A DNA stretch of 64,000 nt from Tenebrio molitor (Eukaryota; Arthropoda; Insecta; Coleoptera; Tenebrionidae): contig NC_091050.1 of the NCBI RefSeq assembly GCF_963966145.1, forward strand, positions 3,906,001-3,970,000, written 5' to 3'. Numbering within the stretch: the stretch's first letter is position 1; every line of letters starts with the position of its first letter. Below are positions 1-10,587 of this stretch, piece after piece. The notes beneath the pieces were generated by a model that did no database searches, was not told the DNA's origin, and saw nothing but the letters and a program-made list of their open reading frames with translations. The position numbers and the translations under genes are program-made.

Positions 1-486
1 GTTGACTAGAAAACAAAAAAATATATCTATACTTTTATTGTTGATTTTTATATTTTACCACTAACCTTTTATTGTTTATATTCCTTGTTACAATATTAAC
101 AAACTGTTTACCATAAATTTAATGATAGTTCAAATTAATTTGTATTTCCGGAATTCCCGTTGGAATATACTACTTTATTGTACGTACCCACATCGCCTTC
201 ACCATTCACCAAAACAACATCGTTAAGGGATGTTCACATCAACTTCTACTTACCCCCCCATAGGCCATAATACATAAACATAACGCAAAATCCATTTTAC
301 GGTAATCGAATCGCGCATCTAATAAGATGGCAGCTTTGATCGATATAACTTACCAAAACTTACATATACCAAAGTAGATAAATATATAACCCTTTTGCAT
401 ATTACCAAACACGTTACATAAATTAAATAAATTCTAACTATGGTTGATCGCGACTTAAAATAAGGCGGTACCAGTTGCTTTAGTAT
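1..486. other. AT-rich flank downstream of PYROXD1
   Basis: This stretch lies 3' of the minus-strand PYROXD1 gene. It is AT-rich and shows no ORF with recognisable similarity. A 60-codon minus-strand ORF at 319-501 has no family features and overlaps the probable 3' UTR, so it is not called. Confidence 0.6.
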
Positions 487-492
487 TTTATT
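487..492 (-). terminator. Probable polyadenylation signal of PYROXD1
   Basis: The plus-strand hexamer TTTATT reads AATAAA on the minus strand, about 100 nt downstream of the PYROXD1 stop codon. That spacing suits a short insect 3' UTR. Other AATAAA-like hexamers occur farther on, so the choice is tentative. Confidence 0.45.
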
Positions 493-593
493 ACACTTCA
501 CTTACAACACAACGTACAGCTAAAATTAAAATATGAAACGTGAAAACTAATTAAACAACAGCAACGTTAAGTTCAAATTTTACAATGGCCAGT

Positions 594-1979
594 TTAGTCA
601 AAATAATCTTCAATATCAATGTCGGGATTCAAAATGTCGTCGCCATACTGAGACAAATCTAGTTGATTTAAAATGAGATTTTCACACGTTTCTTCTAAAT
701 CTGTGTCACCAATGAGAACCGCTCCTTGAAGTTTATTATCTTCTAACACAAACTTGATGTATTCCTTGCCTTTCGTCATTCTTAACAAAATCTCATAATT
801 AGTTCCTAATTTTTGTCCGTTGTACAGACCTAACAAAATAACCTTGTAGCCAAATAATTTTGTAGAATGAGCGAACAATTCAAAGCAAAAATCTTGTAAC
901 ACCACTTCATTTCTTAAATGACCAACCATACTCTTTGCTGCATAACATCCCATTTGCCTGGCTTGCGTCCATAACTTCATTTGAAACCAATGTTTAGCTA
1001 AAGTCCAGTTTACACTACATATATCACCAGCAGCATATACATCTTTAACGGATGTTTGCATAAATTCGTTAACTTGGATACCTCCATCTTCTGATTTATT
1101 AAACTGATGTTTTGTTACAAAATTACTTCTGGGAACTACTCCTGTAGCAGAAACTACAAGATCACAAGATATTTTTTCATTGTTGCTTAATGTAACTTCA
1201 ATTGGATATTCTGCATTTTCTAATGAATTCACTTGAATAATTTCAGTTTCATAATGTATCATTATTTTTGAACTTGAATTACACTTCTTGTTACCACTGA
1301 TTATTAAATTTTTATACCAATCAGGTCCTAATGCTGCTCCCGACTTCTTAAAATCATCTTCATTATATCGCATTCTTTTACTAACTACTTCTTCCGACGA
1401 TGTTTTGTTTAACATTGATTGAAAAAATTCAGCTGCACCTGGATCCACAAATGTTGCGGTAATATGTTTATCTCTAATTACCCAATGAACTTCTACATTT
1501 GTAACTTTGAAAACCAATTCTGAAGCAATGCCTCCATTGCCAACTATTACAATTTTTTTTGAGGTTTGCAATTGTTCAACAAATTTTTTAACTGAGTCTG
1601 TATCCCTTATTCCTAAAATTTGTGGAAAAACAGAAGACTGAGGAATCAATTTAGGTTCTGCACCCATACATAAGCATACAAATTTGTATTTAATTTTATG
1701 AACCGAAGTAATTACATAATGTTCATCATCATCTATTTCTACTAATATTTCATGAAGAACCAAAATGTTCAAATACTTTTTACTCAAATTACTAGACTCA
1801 GTTTCTTCAATATCGAAATCCGTTAATGTGCGCGTAATTGAATGTAAATTTGTAACTGTTTTGATAAGAGATGAATTACTTATTAATATGATTTTTTCTT
1901 GCGGTTCTAGAAACGCCAAAGTCTCTGCACAAGTAACTCCTGCAATTCCGCCTCCTACCACAACAAATGTAGCTTCCAT
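594..1979 (-). CDS. PYROXD1: PYROXD1-like FAD/NAD(P)-dependent oxidoreductase
   Basis: Intronless 461-aa protein of the class I pyridine nucleotide-disulphide oxidoreductase family, matching PYROXD1 in layout. Visible motifs are the N-terminal FAD-binding glycine loop GGGIAG (residues 9-14), a second dinucleotide loop VIVGNGGIA (144-152), the ATG segment SATGVVPR (277-284) and the FAD ribityl/pyrophosphate motif YAAGD (315-319), followed by the conserved WTQARQMG region (337-344). No redox-active CxxxxC pair follows the first glycine loop, as expected for PYROXD1. Human PYROXD1 is about 500 aa, so the length is close. In vertebrates the protein is a nuclear and cytoplasmic reductase that protects the tRNA ligase complex from oxidation; the same role here is inference. 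The start codon has A at -3 and G at +4 and lies 2 nt after the mRpS18B stop. Confidence 0.93.
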   Translation of the reverse strand: MEATFVVVGGGIAGVTCAETLAFLEPQEKIILISNSSLIKTVTNLHSITRTLTDFDIEETESSNLSKKYLNILVLHEILVEIDDDEHYVITSVHKIKYKFVCLCMGAEPKLIPQSSVFPQILGIRDTDSVKKFVEQLQTSKKIVIVGNGGIASELVFKVTNVEVHWVIRDKHITATFVDPGAAEFFQSMLNKTSSEEVVSKRMRYNEDDFKKSGAALGPDWYKNLIISGNKKCNSSSKIMIHYETEIIQVNSLENAEYPIEVTLSNNEKISCDLVVSATGVVPRSNFVTKHQFNKSEDGGIQVNEFMQTSVKDVYAAGDICSVNWTLAKHWFQMKLWTQARQMGCYAAKSMVGHLRNEVVLQDFCFELFAHSTKLFGYKVILLGLYNGQKLGTNYEILLRMTKGKEYIKFVLEDNKLQGAVLIGDTDLEETCENLILNQLDLSQYGDDILNPDIDIEDYFD

Positions 1980-1981
1980 TA

Positions 1982-2542
1982 TTAGTTTAAGTCTGAATAA
2001 TATTCTGAATAATCATAATGTCTGCGAGACACATCAAATGTAATCAAACCACTGTCAATAGCTCTTTTAATGCTAACTAACAATTCTTGATGTTTCTTCT
2101 GACACAAACCAGTTTTAGAGTAACTCAAAACACTTCCAGTATGAGGGCATATAAACTGTTTGAGCAATTCTACATTTTCTTCATGTAACACTAGATATTC
2201 ATCTCTGCAAATTGGACAAGGATTTCCACATGAAATTTGGCCACCACGTGTACAAGTTTTTCGAGTTTTTCTTGGGGCAATCGCTCCTTTATGATTTCTT
2301 CTGTATAACACCCATACAGGTTGACCTTCGTAAGTTTGCTGATAGGCAGCACTCTTTAGATATCGAATGCTAGTATCTACTGAAATTTGTTTCGTCCGAT
2401 CCTTGGTTATTTCCCGAACTTCTAACTGAGGTTGTTCGTTGTTTAAGCCATTTTGACTACCTTTAACTGCTACGGTCGTAAAATGCACACGTGTCCATAA
2501 TGATTTTTGAAGAAAACTTCTGACAAACAGTGACGAACTCAT
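1982..2542 (-). CDS. mRpS18B: Mitochondrial small-subunit ribosomal protein S18B (mS40)
   Basis: Single-exon protein of 186 aa. The first 25-30 residues are rich in Ser, Arg, Lys and hydrophobic residues without acidic ones, as in a mitochondrial targeting presequence. The bS18-like core runs from about residue 70 to 170: VWVLYRRNHKG (77-86), RKTRKTC (91-97), a cysteine cluster NPCPICRDE (107-115), LLKQFICPHTG (127-136) and the KRAIDSGLI helix (159-167). These match the S18b/mS40 paralogue of animal mitoribosomes, which sits in the small subunit. The cysteines at 97, 105, 109, 112 and 132 are candidates for zinc or Fe-S coordination as in other mitochondrial S18 proteins. The gene is the upstream cistron of a pair with PYROXD1: TAA, two bases, then ATG, in a different frame. 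The start lies just inside a likely divergent promoter region. Confidence 0.93.
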   Translation of the reverse strand: MSSSLFVRSFLQKSLWTRVHFTTVAVKGSQNGLNNEQPQLEVREITKDRTKQISVDTSIRYLKSAAYQQTYEGQPVWVLYRRNHKGAIAPRKTRKTCTRGGQISCGNPCPICRDEYLVLHEENVELLKQFICPHTGSVLSYSKTGLCQKKHQELLVSIKRAIDSGLITFDVSRRHYDYSEYYSDLN

Positions 2543-3884
2543 CTCGAGGTTACAACAATGACGTTTAAAGATGGAGTTCGCCGTTAGGAGATATTTCCGG
2601 AAACAGTTTTTTTTTAAATACTTTCAAGATGATTGTTCTTACCTTAATTTAAAAGAAAAAAGAATAGACGAAATGTGAATTATAAGATAAATAATAATAA
2701 AAAAATTCTAGAAGAATATATTTTTTTATGTAACCTGTTACCTGTATTATATTTGGCTTTTACAAATTTTTTAACAAAAAAACAATACTGTGTAACATAG
2801 TTTTTATTCCTGGATAATAAATGTTATTTCATAACAGAGATTTCATAACTATTAAAAAAAAATAGGTAGGTATGCCTAAGAAGTGTAGCAAATGGCTATT
2901 ATTTTCCACAATCTTTGCCTTTGTGACAGTGATATTTTGCAATTTCCAATGGCAAAACGGACAAATTAACGTATTATTGTTCCAATAGTCAGGAAAAACA
3001 ACAATGAATCATTCAATGAAAGTTTGTGGGGAATAAGAACATGTTTCATACTTTCGAGGCATGAACAGTTATAAATAATATTTGTTTGTGTAATCAAAGG
3101 CATAATGTATACATTACATTATGAAAATAATTGTTATGATTCAATATAAATTATATATTATTAACTTAATTTCAAAATCAAATGGAATTAAAAAGTCATA
3201 AACAGTCATTTCCGTCAGGATCACCAACTTAAAACCTCTACTATCATGTTAATTTTGCAATACACTGTAGGGAATTCTCGTTGGTTACGTTTTTAATTTT
3301 TTAAATTTGTTTATAATTTACATTAAACGGTGTTTTATTGATATGTTAAAAAATAAATTTAATTTAATAAACATTCTATAGTCTTTAAAGCAAGAATCGT
3401 GTATTACTATTGTTTTCAATAGTTGCACATTTACGATTTAGTCCAGTTGGCATGCGCACACGACACATTATCCGCCATTTTATTTATTCCCGTCTCCACT
3501 TGCAACAAAATCGATTCATTTCCGCTCAATTCATGGTAGAAAACGTATAACTTGCATCTTTTAGTGCAAAATTTTGACATTATTTTTGAGAATTTAACGT
3601 AATTTCTATCTGAATATATAGAAAAAATAGCGTAAATCATTTGAAATAATCAGATAAGTTATTTTTAAATAATTGTCAGTAAAGAAAACGGTTTTGTTAT
3701 TTTCGTTTCTACGTATGAGACGTAATGGAGGACAGGGCGTTGTCTCCACCAGGATAGATTTTAAGTTGGTTCTGTCGTTTATCGAACATTTGTGAGATGT
3801 TACGATTATTTAAGAAGATTTCAACAGAATATCCGAATCAATTAGTGTTTTTTATCTGTAGTGCGACAAGTTAGGATATTAAAA
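2543..3884. promoter_or_regulatory. Divergent intergenic region between mRpS18B and PNUTS
   Basis: About 1.3 kb separates the mRpS18B start (minus) from the PNUTS start (plus). It must hold both 5' UTRs and promoters. The part nearest PNUTS (about 3430-3880) is somewhat richer in G+C and contains a CCGCCATTTTA motif near 3472, of the kind seen in housekeeping promoters. No TATA box could be assigned. The minus-strand 69-codon ORF at 3431-3640 has no recognisable content. Confidence 0.4.
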
Positions 3885-6800
3885 ATGGTAAGATGTTAAA
3901 TACAATTTGTATGTAATAAAAACTGTATAATTTGATTTGTGTTTTCATAGTACTCATGATTTTTCTACACGTTGATTATTATGTGCATTTTAAAGTAAAT
4001 TGCTCGGTCACATTTTTCGGTTTCTATTTTTGATAACGAGCAGGCGCCATTTTAATGACGTCAGACTCATTTTTTTACGATTATGACAAGTCTTCACGTT
4101 TCAAAGTTTTACAAAACTATTTTTATTACAGCCGCGAATTGATCCGCTGCAGTTGCTGAGTTGCCTGTCGGTCCTTTTAAGCCCGGAAGGGGGTATTCTT
4201 TCCCGAGATGAGGTGCCGCGTCTTGTCAAGTAAGTTTTACTTTTGACTATCTAAAGTTCAAAGGTGGACAATGTTTTTTTTTTCTTTTCTTACAGCCTAA
4301 TGACTAAGTTTTCAAAAAAGTTAGTCAGTAAATGTGTATATATTTTGATACTAAAAAATACAGAACAGTCCTTGGTCAATTTATTTATGGCAGAAGGTGG
4401 CTGGAATTTAATACATACTTGGTTACAAGATGCAATACATATTTCTAATTGGGATCTTGTCAGAGAAATTTTAAGTCTGCTTTTAATTACACCTGTTGAT
4501 GTAGAAAGATTAAAATTAAATAACATTCCTAAATTAGTAAAAAGTTTGTCCAGGCTTGATGAAGTTAAAGGTAAGACTAATGAAACAGCTGTTGATTTTA
4601 TTAAGTATATTTATTTATCAGGGGTTCAAGATTTATCAACTCAATTGGTTCATGATTGGTTAGTTATTGTTAAAGGCAATACTAAAATTGATGAAGCTGT
4701 CAAAGTTCAATCAACTGAGGCTACTAAGACTGAAAATACAGATGACTTAGAAACAGGGGTAGTTAGTCAAGCTAATAGTGATACTGTAGATAGTTCACAA
4801 ATAAATATTTCTGATGTTTCACCACCAAATGAACCAATATCAACAAATACATTTTATAAAGTTACTGTAAGAGATGGTAAACAAGTAATAAGCAGAACTG
4901 CTTCAATTGAAAGTTCTACTGATGAATCTGCAAAGGCTGAATCAGTACATCTAGATGTAATTGAAAATGCTGATGTTAAGAAAGAAACAAAAGAAAAGAA
5001 ATTAGATGATAAAAGTAAAACAAATGATAGAAATAAATCAAAAAGTCGTTCCAGTAGCTCATCAAAACACAGTAGCAATTCCTCAAGTCGATCAAGAAGT
5101 GGCAGCAGTAGCAGTAGTAGTAGTAAGGAAAGACATAAATCAAGCAGTTCAAAGAGTAGTAGTAGGGATAAAGATAAAGAAAGAGACAGAGATAAAGACA
5201 GAAAAGATCGAATTAAGGCAAATGGCACAAGAAGCAGCAACAGTGGCGGTAAAGATAAAACGGAACAAAAAGAAAAACAGGCAGAAAAAGATAAAGATAC
5301 TCTTGCTAAAATTAGACCACAGAGCATTGATAAATTAGGTAGGATTCCCAAAAAGAATGATGAAAAAATGAAAGAAAATAAGGAAATAAAAAAGCCGACC
5401 ATGTCTATTGAAGTAAGAAAAAATTGTGAAGAGCGCCCTAAAACGGTAAAAGTATTTAATTCAAAACGTCGTTCAACTGGCCTAGAAGAAGAAGCAAAAC
5501 CCCCACCCCCGCGACCAGCTAAGAAAACACCTGTTGTGTTGCCAACAATTCCTCAGAAAAGACCGTCACCCGTTAAAGATTTACCAACACCACCAGAAAA
5601 GAAGTTTAAAGTAGACATACCAGAAAGACCAGGAGCTATCAAATTGATACCTCCCAAACCAAAACGTAAGTGCTTCGAATATTTCTATTCATTGGTTTTT
5701 TTCTATTTTACAGATATGTTATCGAGACGGAAGGCAATTGGAAGTTCGACAGAGCCTTTGGGCAGAAAACTGTTTTTCTCCTTTGCTGACTGTCCTTACA
5801 GGGAATGGCAGAACTCCTCAAATATTTTTCAGCCAATTTTCATATGATTGTTGCTATTATATAATTCCCTTGGTTACAGTCAACACCGTGTTAAAAATGC
5901 ACGAAAAATTACAGTAAAGGGTAGGGTAACTTTGTGATTTTTGCGTGCATTTTTTACGTCACTTTAATCACCGATTTGTATAGCATTGAAATATAATTTT
6001 TAACAAATTAGTGATGAGTGTCAAGGATGAAGAAACATAACAGTGCATCCGTGTTTTATTTTTACTTCTGTAAAATACTTACAATTAAATTTTTTCAAAT
6101 AGGTGCGCCGTGTGGTAAGTTCCAACTTGTAAATTCATCCTGTAAAGTTTTAAATAATAAATAAAAAGACCTATCAAATATTAAGATATATAGGCAGGCC
6201 CTTTCCTTCCTAAGCAACGCACGCAAAATTGAAATACGATGATAAAAGGAGGCTAGTTTTTTGAGTTACAGTGTAGTGGTCATCCATACACAGTGTGAAA
6301 CGATATATACCCTGGAAGATAAAAGATTAAAGAATGTGTTATAAATAGAAGTAAATATTTAACCATTGTCCATCTATTACGAGGTAAAGCTTATTGGGTC
6401 ATTTAATCTTTTGTAACATAAGTACACTAAAGGGCAAAATTATGCAATAAGCGTGTAAAATAGAGTTGTGGTCATGGTTAACAAAATAAAAAATTAAGAT
6501 GTCTAGAACTTTCATATGCACGTTAATGTTCTAATCGAGAGGATTTAAATACACATTTAATAATGTTAAGTAGTCTGATAGTGGCAAATGATAGGTCCAT
6601 ATTATTATTAACATCCTAGAATTCAAAATAAAAAGTTATGTAAAATATTAAGTTCGTAATGTAAATGTTTAATTGGAGTAATGGCACCGATTCTTGCAAA
6701 TTATCGTTGGAGCCTAAACTTTTTGCAGTTACAGAACCTGGTTGTGCATCTTTTGAAGTTTACGGCTTCCACACTTCCGCGTGTCAACACTTCTACACCA

Positions 6801-9123
6801 TGGAGTCCAAAAATATGTTGCATGCGTAAGTATGGGGAGTCTGTAAACTTCAAAACGTAAGATGTAGTTAAGCCATAATTACTTTTTAATGCAATAACTA
6901 TTAAGCTTACAAAAATGCACTAATTTAAGATATGCCAATATCACTTACGAAAGTGTATAGAGGACGAAGCGTGTAGTTCAGTCGCGCTTGCGCAGATCCA
7001 TGGACCACAACTTACGTAGTCTAGTATGCACCTATGGTGCATGAAGTTTTTTTACTTCATAAAAAGAACAAAAAATGAAATTTTAAACAACATAAAAAGA
7101 GTATTATGCTCGTTCCAACGAATAGCAGCAAATTTGCTGCCTAAATTTCGCTTGGATCTTTTTTTACATAAAATTATTATATTCCAGAAGTAAAGTACTT
7201 ATTTTAAATAAAACCAGATCTGAAGTATTTGCACAACTACGTACTTAATACCTTTTAGATACCCACTTCATGTTTACAAAAAGGCAAATATTTCTAGATT
7301 ATGTTCATTATAGGTAGCTGCCCACATTTTTTACTTTTACGATACATTTTGTGAATGCACGTGTTTATTATATAACTAGGAAATAATAAACAACACTAAA
7401 CATGTTAAGAAGATAGTTTTTTTACTTATCGAATTAACCGCTGATTTTTAATAATGAAATTCATATTCGTTTATTGTTTAAACTAAGTAATTTTCAAAAT
7501 TAATAGGTCTAAAGACAAAATGTGAATTAAAAAACAGTCATTCAAACTGACCATTTTATTATTTTACAGTAAAGTATAAAACACAATTATAAGAGATATA
7601 TATTTTTAGTTCCAATTTAAGAACAGGTTGACGAATAATGTTACAAATTTATTTCATTTACCGTTTTTTCCTGTTTATTTAATTATTCGAGGAGTTTTGC
7701 TAGTTACGATGAATATATACAGCTCATCTTGTTTTTTCAAAAATTAATAAGTACATTTTTATTTACAGCATCAGTGTTACAAGAAAGCGATATTTTTATG
7801 GACGCTCTAGCAGCATCCGCCACATCGAAGAAGGAACCGAAAAAACGGAAACGTCGGCCGAGTGTGTCAAAAGATGCTCCTGGTTCACCAACAACAGCGC
7901 AAGAACTCCAGACACCCACTTCTCCGGTCACTTCGCCAATTGGTTTGAAAAATATTGCCGCTCCCAACTTTTATCAAGATACATTGCAAACGACTGAACA
8001 GAGCTCTGACAACAAAGAAGAAAATCAAGACGAAAATATGGAGCGATCCGGAACGCCAGTTGAAATTGAAATAGAGAAGCCTAAATTAGAGGGAGATTTA
8101 AAAGGAGTTTTAATATATTCCAAGAAGAAAGGTCCGAAGAAATCCGTTAAATTTAATGATAATAATTTGACGCAAATTCGCTACTTTGAATTGGACGAAA
8201 CAGAAAGAGTGAATGTAACCAAAAATTTCATGGATATGGCTAAAATGGAAATGACAAGTGAGAGAGAAGCTCTGCAGATGTCAAGAAAATTACCCAACGA
8301 AGATGTGATGGAACCGCAGACCATGTGGAGGTTGCCATATTTAATAGATCAAAACGAACCGTTGGCAGCTCCAGGATGTAAAAGTCTGGAAAAGGACATT
8401 CAATTTGCACGTGAAAAAAGTGTGTTGCAAGCATTATATTTTGATAAAAGAAAAATTCCCGATAGTGCCGAAGAGCCTATACCGGAAAACCATCAAATTA
8501 GTGATCCTATCATCATTCCATTAGAAGATGCTGAAAGTCAGGAAATGGATTTAAGGAACACTCCTTGGCCTGAACCTAAAGGTTCACCGCCTCCAATGCA
8601 AGAAAGTTTACCCCCGCAAATATTTTCCAACATGCCTGTACCCTTTCAAAACTTTCCTCATGGCGCGCCTACATCATTTCAAGGCATGCCTCCTAGATTT
8701 GGACCTCAAAACGGTCCCGGCGTGTTTGGCGGTCCACCTAATATGATGCCCAACGGAAATATGATGGGGCCACCCAATATGGGACCGCCACCAGATGTAA
8801 TGCATCAAGGTCCACTAAATCCTAACGCATTTGGCCCCGGTCCCGATAATTTCAATAATCCAATGATGAACGACAATAGCTTTCCCATGCCATTCAATGC
8901 TAATATGGGAATGTATCCGCCAAACAATTTCAACATGAATCGCGGTGGGGGAAGGGGTTTTAGAAGGGGTGGCAATAACGGACCATGGATTAGGATGAAC
9001 GGTCCCGGACCAGGCAACTGGAATAATAGGGGAGGTGGGGGTCGGGGAAGACTGTGCAAAAATGTCAAAAACCATGGATACTGTAGGAATATGGACAAAT
9101 GTCCCTTTATACACCCGAAGTGA
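3885..9123 (+). CDS. PNUTS: PNUTS (PPP1R10), PP1 nuclear targeting subunit, four coding exons
   Basis: Coding exons are 3885-3887 (ATG only), 4132-4229, 4296-5665 and 7769-9123. All joins have GT/AG ends, keep frame, and give 941 aa, almost the length of human PNUTS (940). The N-terminus starts PRIDPLQLL, like the human PIDPKELL segment. A TFIIS N-terminal (LW) domain covers about residues 68-160. A Ser/Arg/Lys/Asp-rich disordered stretch lies near 280-340. The PP1-docking RVxF motif KSVKF is at 615-619, followed by the family signature FELDETERVNV. A Pro/Gly/Asn/Met-rich region precedes a C-terminal CCCH zinc finger with C920, C929, C935 and H939 (spacing 8-5-3). Known role of the family: nuclear scaffold that targets PP1 to chromatin with WDR82 and TOX4 and promotes dephosphorylation of RNA polymerase II and SPT5 at termination. 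Intron 3 (5666-7768) is the only long intron. Confidence 0.95.
6103..6114 (+). other. Candidate 12-nt microexon in PNUTS intron 3
   Basis: Within intron 3, a pyrimidine-rich tract ending TTTTTTCAAATAG is followed by 12 bases and then a perfect GTAAGT donor. Inclusion would keep the reading frame, adding four net residues and no stop just before the SVLQESDIF segment. Short AG-to-GTAAGT spacings can arise by chance, so this is only a candidate. Confidence 0.2.
6744..6867. repeat. Imperfect inverted repeat (MITE-like) in PNUTS intron 3
   Basis: Two arms of about 40 bp face each other across a short centre; both contain TTTTGAAGTTTAC in opposite orientation (near 6750 and 6850). The size, terminal inversion and intronic position suit a small non-autonomous DNA transposon or a hairpin. 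No target-site duplication could be fixed. Confidence 0.4.
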
Positions 9124-10587
9124 ACTAACATTTTTGTGTATATTTTAATATAAGTGTTCATGTGATAATTAAATTTAAGAGTGTAATTATGTACTGTTGT
9201 GATTCATTAACCTTTAGAACATTCGACTTTTTAAAAGTACAAATTACATAAACATAGTTGGTGACATTTTGATGAGGATGTTGTCATCCGTTTTAATTTA
9301 TTCAATTGTGATTTAGCGTTAAAGTGAATGATGTACAATGTGTACAGTACGTACAATATCACGATCGGTGTACATAATTATTAGGTATGTTTATAAAGCT
9401 GTATAGCATAGGTAGGTTTTTGTAAAATACATTCAATGTTAATTTTTTCAATCAAATTTAATATGACGTTAATAATAACTAAAGTAAATATTTATTAGTA
9501 ACATTTAATTTTATACAATATTTTTAAGAGCATATTATTTTCATTTTTCCAATAAATTTTATAGGCACATAAATCTAACTATTACGGATGTTTTCATTGT
9601 TAGTAATCTTCATTATCGTAACCTTTTGATTTCCTAACGTGTATTTAAAAGATTATTTTAAAAATTTCTAAGCTGATTACTGCTGTCTGTAAAATACAAA
9701 AGTTTAAAAATATGTAGGTAGAATACCTACCTATCTACGTAGTTCTTTAGAGCCAAGGAGTTTATTTGGATGGCATATTTTATCAGAATTACGAATCTTA
9801 AAAACCAGAAAGAACTTATTGAAATGAAAAACTGTCCGTACTAATAGCCGCTTTCACCGTCGTAGTTTAAAATTAAGAAAAGCTTACAACCTTGGTTACA
9901 ATTATTAAAATCGTAGCAACAGTTGTTTTTAAGCTTGGTTTAAAAATAAAGGAACGTCGGTGCAAACGTCCATTACTGAATTAAATTACAAAAATATTAT
10001 GCATTATCATTAGTCTGTAATGATAACCAGAAATCAGTCATCACATAATGGACTTCGACGTTTCCGAACCGACGGGTACGTAGTTCATCGTTTGTAAATA
10101 TTTAATCGATATGTCATATCATAATCAAATAGTACAGTGGTTATCGTTAGGGACCCACTTTCTTTTTTTTTATATTTTGTATAGTAATCATATGTCCAAA
10201 TGCGTATGATCATATGAATTGCGCAAATCAGTCAAAACATAATGCAAACAAACTGCGCAAACTCGAATACTCACCCAACTAGTCGCAGTCAGCTGCTGTG
10301 TGGCAATGTGTTTGTGTTTCGTGGTAAATTAGTTGAATCAAAACGGTTGCGATAAAAACCCTGCAGAAAAAACGCATAAAAATGTATTTTTCATTATCGA
10401 TTTTATCGAGGTGACATTAGTTGTGAACAATCATGTTTTTTTATGTCATTTCTCAGTAAGTATTTTGCATAACGAAGCAATTGCTGGAAGGAGTTTGTGA
10501 TGAGGTAGAAACCGTCATTACTCATCGAAAATTTTGGTGTTATTGTGTGAGAAAAGTCGTCCGATTTTATAATATAATATCGCAAAA
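9124..10587. other. PNUTS 3' UTR and GPCPD1 upstream region
   Basis: AT-rich interval. The left part is the PNUTS 3' UTR. The right part, roughly 10000-10587, should contain the GPCPD1 promoter and 5' UTR. A strong donor-like GTAAGT occurs at 10456-10461, but no matching acceptor lies before the ATG at 10588. The short overlapping ORFs here show no family features. Confidence 0.5.
9551..9556 (+). terminator. Probable polyadenylation signal of PNUTS
   Basis: Canonical AATAAA about 430 nt after the PNUTS stop codon, in an AT-rich 3' UTR. An ATTAAA variant closer to the stop is an alternative. Confidence 0.4.

Noticed and set aside
4854..5402. 182-codon minus-strand Leu/Ser-rich ORF
   Set aside because: It is the antisense shadow of the Ser/Lys/Asp-rich PNUTS exon 3; the composition follows from the repetitive codons of the real gene.
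8805..9161. Minus-strand Pro/Leu-rich ORFs opposite PNUTS exon 4
   Set aside because: Antisense shadow of the Gly/Asn/Met-rich C-terminal region of PNUTS.
10456..10461. Strong GTAAGT donor upstream of the GPCPD1 ATG
   Set aside because: No acceptor lies between it and the ATG at 10588; using it would skip the coding exon. An alternative 5' exon is possible but unsupported.
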